This document shows, in pieces, positions 62,161 to 64,000 of a DNA stretch of 64,000 nucleotides. Source of the DNA: Flavobacteriaceae bacterium (GTDB lineage: Bacteria > Bacteroidota > Bacteroidia > Flavobacteriales > Flavobacteriaceae); the NCBI GenBank assembly GCA_947452415.1, contig CANGCT010000002.1, positions 1-64,000 of the forward strand, written 5' to 3'. The notes beneath the pieces were generated by a model. The model was not told where the DNA came from. It did no database searches and was given only the letters and a program-made list of their open reading frames with translations. Within the stretch, counting starts at the first letter, position 1. Each line of letters opens with the position of its first letter. A program made the translations under genes and the position numbers.

Positions 62161-62595
62161 TTATTTATTTTCATTGGTAATGTATTGTTCCATATTGGTA
62201 TTGTTAGAAAGTTCGTCTTCTAAGGCATCGTTACTAATTGAAGTAGTAATTTTTAATTTATCAATATCTTCTTGTTCTAACAAATTCAATATTTCATCAT
62301 CTGAAACCGACTTGTTTAGGGTAAGATAATTTTCAATTTCGGTAGAACTTATTTCTTCCTCCTCCTTATTTTGTAATTGATTTATAATAGGTAAAGATAA
62401 GGCTAGGACTAAAATTGCTGCTGTAGCCAAATAAATCCATCGTTTGTTACGAGTATTAATCGAAATTACTTTCGGTTCTTGTTTGGGTATTTGTTGCATT
62501 ACTTTTTCAGAAAAAGTATTAAAATATCCTTCGGGAATATGAAACCCTGTGGTTATTTTTTCGCTAGTCTCTATTTTAAAATCTTTCATATCCAT
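62161..62595 (-). CDS. Putative membrane anti-sigma factor
   Basis: A 144-aa single-pass protein. A cytoplasmic N-terminus (TGFHIPEGYFNTFSEKVMQQIP) is followed by one helix at about residues 52-70 (IYLATAAILVLALSLPII) and an acidic periplasmic tail rich in E, D and N. The FHIPEGYF..F pattern is common in proteins next to ECF sigma genes in Flavobacteriaceae. It lies 24 bp after the sigma factor gene. Role assigned by context. Confidence 0.75.
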   Translation of the reverse strand: MDMKDFKIETSEKITTGFHIPEGYFNTFSEKVMQQIPKQEPKVISINTRNKRWIYLATAAILVLALSLPIINQLQNKEEEEISSTEIENYLTLNKSVSDDEILNLLEQEDIDKLKITTSISNDALEDELSNNTNMEQYITNENK

Positions 62596-62619
62596 AAGAC
62601 AAAATTTGTTCTTAAAGGT

Positions 62620-63162
62620 TTAATTTGTTTTTAGGTATTCTTCAATTTTTTTAACGGCATGGTGGTACGACGCTTTCAAGGCTCCAACCGAAGTTCCTAA
62701 TATCTCCGAAATTTCTTCGTATTTCAGTTCTTCAAAATATTTCATCTTAAAAACAAGTTGTTGTTTTTCGGGCAATAAAACAATTGCTTTTTGGAGTTTT
62801 AATTGGATTTCATTTCCGTCAAAATACACATCCGATTGTAAATTTTCTACAATTTTAGTTTGCATTGCTTCGCTAGTAGTTCCGTTGCGCTTGGCTTTGT
62901 TGTTTATAAAAGTGATGGCTTCGTTAGTTGCAATTCGGTACATCCAAGAAAAAATTTTACTATCGCCTTTAAAGTTTTTTAAATTTTGAAATATTTTTAC
63001 AAATGTATTTTGCAATACATCATCCGTATCGTCGTGGTTGAGCACAATATTCCGAATAAGATTATACATAGGTTTTTGATAATCGCGCAAGAGTTTTTGA
63101 AACGCAACATTCTGCGTTTTCGGGTCTAACAACTCGTTTATAAAATCCTTTTCGTTTTGCAA
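62620..63162 (-). CDS. ECF-type RNA polymerase sigma factor
   Basis: A 180-aa sigma-70 family protein. Region 2 is at about 18-85 (LLRDYQKPMYNLIRNIV, DDTDDVLQNTFVKIFQNL, then FSWMYRIATNEAITF). Region 4 is at about 125-175 (LLPEKQQLVFKMKYFEELKYEEISEILGTSVGALKASYHHAVKKIE in pieces). The start is a TTG at 63162 followed by QNEKDFINELLD. It is first in an operon with an anti-sigma-like protein and a CpxP-like protein, a different composition from the operon at 2.8-5.6 kb. Confidence 0.92.
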   Translation of the reverse strand: MQNEKDFINELLDPKTQNVAFQKLLRDYQKPMYNLIRNIVLNHDDTDDVLQNTFVKIFQNLKNFKGDSKIFSWMYRIATNEAITFINNKAKRNGTTSEAMQTKIVENLQSDVYFDGNEIQLKLQKAIVLLPEKQQLVFKMKYFEELKYEEISEILGTSVGALKASYHHAVKKIEEYLKTN

Positions 63163-63219
63163 GACTAAATTTTTTATTGGAATAAAATTAATAGAAAAGG
63201 TTTAATCGAAACTTGTGTT

Positions 63220-64000
63220 TTAAATACTTTTTTTAGGTGCAATAGTTTCTGTTGGAGGAGTTGCAACAACCAAAGAATCAAGAGGTTTTCTGTTTACTGC
63301 TCTCGGAGCTGCTTTTGGAAAAACTGGAATGTAAATTTCAGTTACCCATTTGGATGGACTTTTAACATCGTTTCTTCCAACAGCATATACTTCAACAATT
63401 TGCCCGGAATTATTTCGCTCTAAATGATTGTCTGAAATATAAAGTAATGCTTTTTTCCATGCTGTTTGGGTATGGGAATAATCCCCAACAAGTGTAGTCT
63501 TTAAAGTGGTATAACTTGCTATTTTTCTAGATTCTATATCACTTCCTGGCATAATATGTATAGAATCTCTAACAGGCATACATACTGAAAAACCTATATC
63601 ATCATTATTACGATCGTATTTATGGTAAATGATAAATGGTTTTCCGCTGCTGCTCAATTTATTCTTATCAAAGAAATGTTCCATTCTAGAAACCAAAATT
63701 TTAATGTTTCTATCCACATCTTTTTGTTTGCAATGTAAAAATTGTTTTAAGTAAAATCCTCCAGGACGGTTTACAATTCCGTTCACTTTTACCGAGTAGG
63801 TATTTATTTCGTAATCTAGAGTTTTGTTCAGGTTTTCCAAACTTTTCTCGTAAGAATTTCCTACTACACTATTAATTCCACCATGAAAAAAAGCAGCAAC
63901 TTTCGATTTAAAATCTAATTTTCCTTTACTTCTCCATGTAACTTTGGTTCCTTCAAGGGTATCTTTAAACTTCCAATAAATCTCGGAAGACTCGTCATTA
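63220..64000 (-). CDS. SRPBCC / effector-binding (GyrI-like) domain protein, 3' part
   Basis: The frame is open from the stop at 63220 through the right edge of the window, so at least 259 aa are present and the N-terminus is missing. At the edge it reads NDESSEIYWKFKDTLEG and TKVTWRSKGKLDF, typical of the SRPBCC (polyketide cyclase-like) fold. The later SVKVNGIVNRPGGFYLKQFL and the IPVFPK end fit a GyrI-like effector-binding module, and a Pro/Thr-rich tail closes it. An internal TTG at 63840 is not the real start. It is upstream of the sigma gene on the same strand, 57 bp away. Confidence 0.75.
   Translation of the reverse strand, partial: NDESSEIYWKFKDTLEGTKVTWRSKGKLDFKSKVAAFFHGGINSVVGNSYEKSLENLNKTLDYEINTYSVKVNGIVNRPGGFYLKQFLHCKQKDVDRNIKILVSRMEHFFDKNKLSSSGKPFIIYHKYDRNNDDIGFSVCMPVRDSIHIMPGSDIESRKIASYTTLKTTLVGDYSHTQTAWKKALLYISDNHLERNNSGQIVEVYAVGRNDVKSPSKWVTEIYIPVFPKAAPRAVNRKPLDSLVVATPPTETIAPKKSI

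Noticed and set aside
63220-63840. A complete 206-aa gene starting at TTG 63840
   Set aside because: The frame stays open with family-like residues to the window edge, so the gene is longer and cut by the edge.

Overview
The window is chromosomal DNA from a member of the Flavobacteriaceae, close to Flavobacterium (phylum Bacteroidota). The sequence is AT-rich. The -7 element TAnnTTTG of the Bacteroidota primary sigma factor precedes many genes. Type IX secretion (T9SS) C-terminal sorting domains are present, and so are lineage-typical proteins: YtxJ, DUF4294, VF530, a fused alpha/beta E1 dehydrogenase and an LptF/G permease with LolA. Most of the window is ordinary core genome. I see no transposase, prophage, integrase or CRISPR array.

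Layout. 1-2.7 kb: the edge of a SAM hydroxide adenosyltransferase gene, phoH, a small membrane protein and purC. 2.8-5.6 kb: an operon of ECF sigma factor, anti-sigma-like protein and two beta-solenoid envelope proteins. 5.7-12.1 kb: M42 peptidase, DUF4294, VF530, GNAT, aldose epimerase and M1 peptidase. 12.2-18.1 kb: clpB, ytxJ, fahA, glyA. 18.2-28.3 kb: the E1 alpha/beta fusion, then a tpx-dgkA-ftsK-lolA-lptF/G-ribB run. 28.4-31.0 kb: an arsenic operon whose arsR carries a frameshift. 31.2-32.5 kb: peroxiredoxin, thioredoxin and a small helical protein. 32.7-34.4 kb: an amino acid permease. 34.4-44.2 kb: a tightly packed seven-gene operon with six exported T9SS-tagged proteins (two metallophosphoesterases, a YHYH protein, an unrecognised protein, a double DUF1566 protein and a sulfatase) and a terminal HupE/UreJ membrane protein. 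44.3-49.9 kb: trxB, tRNA-Pro, ppk, ppx and a lipoprotein alpha/beta hydrolase. 49.9-56.4 kb: dnaX, a ClC channel, alkD, acpH and glmM. 56.5-61.3 kb: selO, an S41 peptidase and a class V aminotransferase. 61.7-64 kb: a second ECF sigma operon and the 3' part of an SRPBCC-type gene.

The observations I rate highest are these. (1) dnaX is split over two frames at an A10 tract ending in A AAA AAG, the E. coli dnaX slippery heptamer; here the -1 frame gives the long tau form. (2) The 34.4-44.2 kb secreted operon is the best candidate for an undescribed system. (3) Its YHYH protein has two predicted membrane helices inside a T9SS-tagged protein. (4) A GGAAGNN-type 7-bp repeat lies in frame in both dnaX and glmM. 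(5) The RibA-like half of RibBA has lost its zinc and catalytic motifs. (6) An envelope beta-solenoid protein has a regular tyrosine ladder. (7) The ars operon has a 1-nt frameshift in arsR, an 8-bp triple repeat at its promoter and CTTAAT-type repeats next to its start codons.
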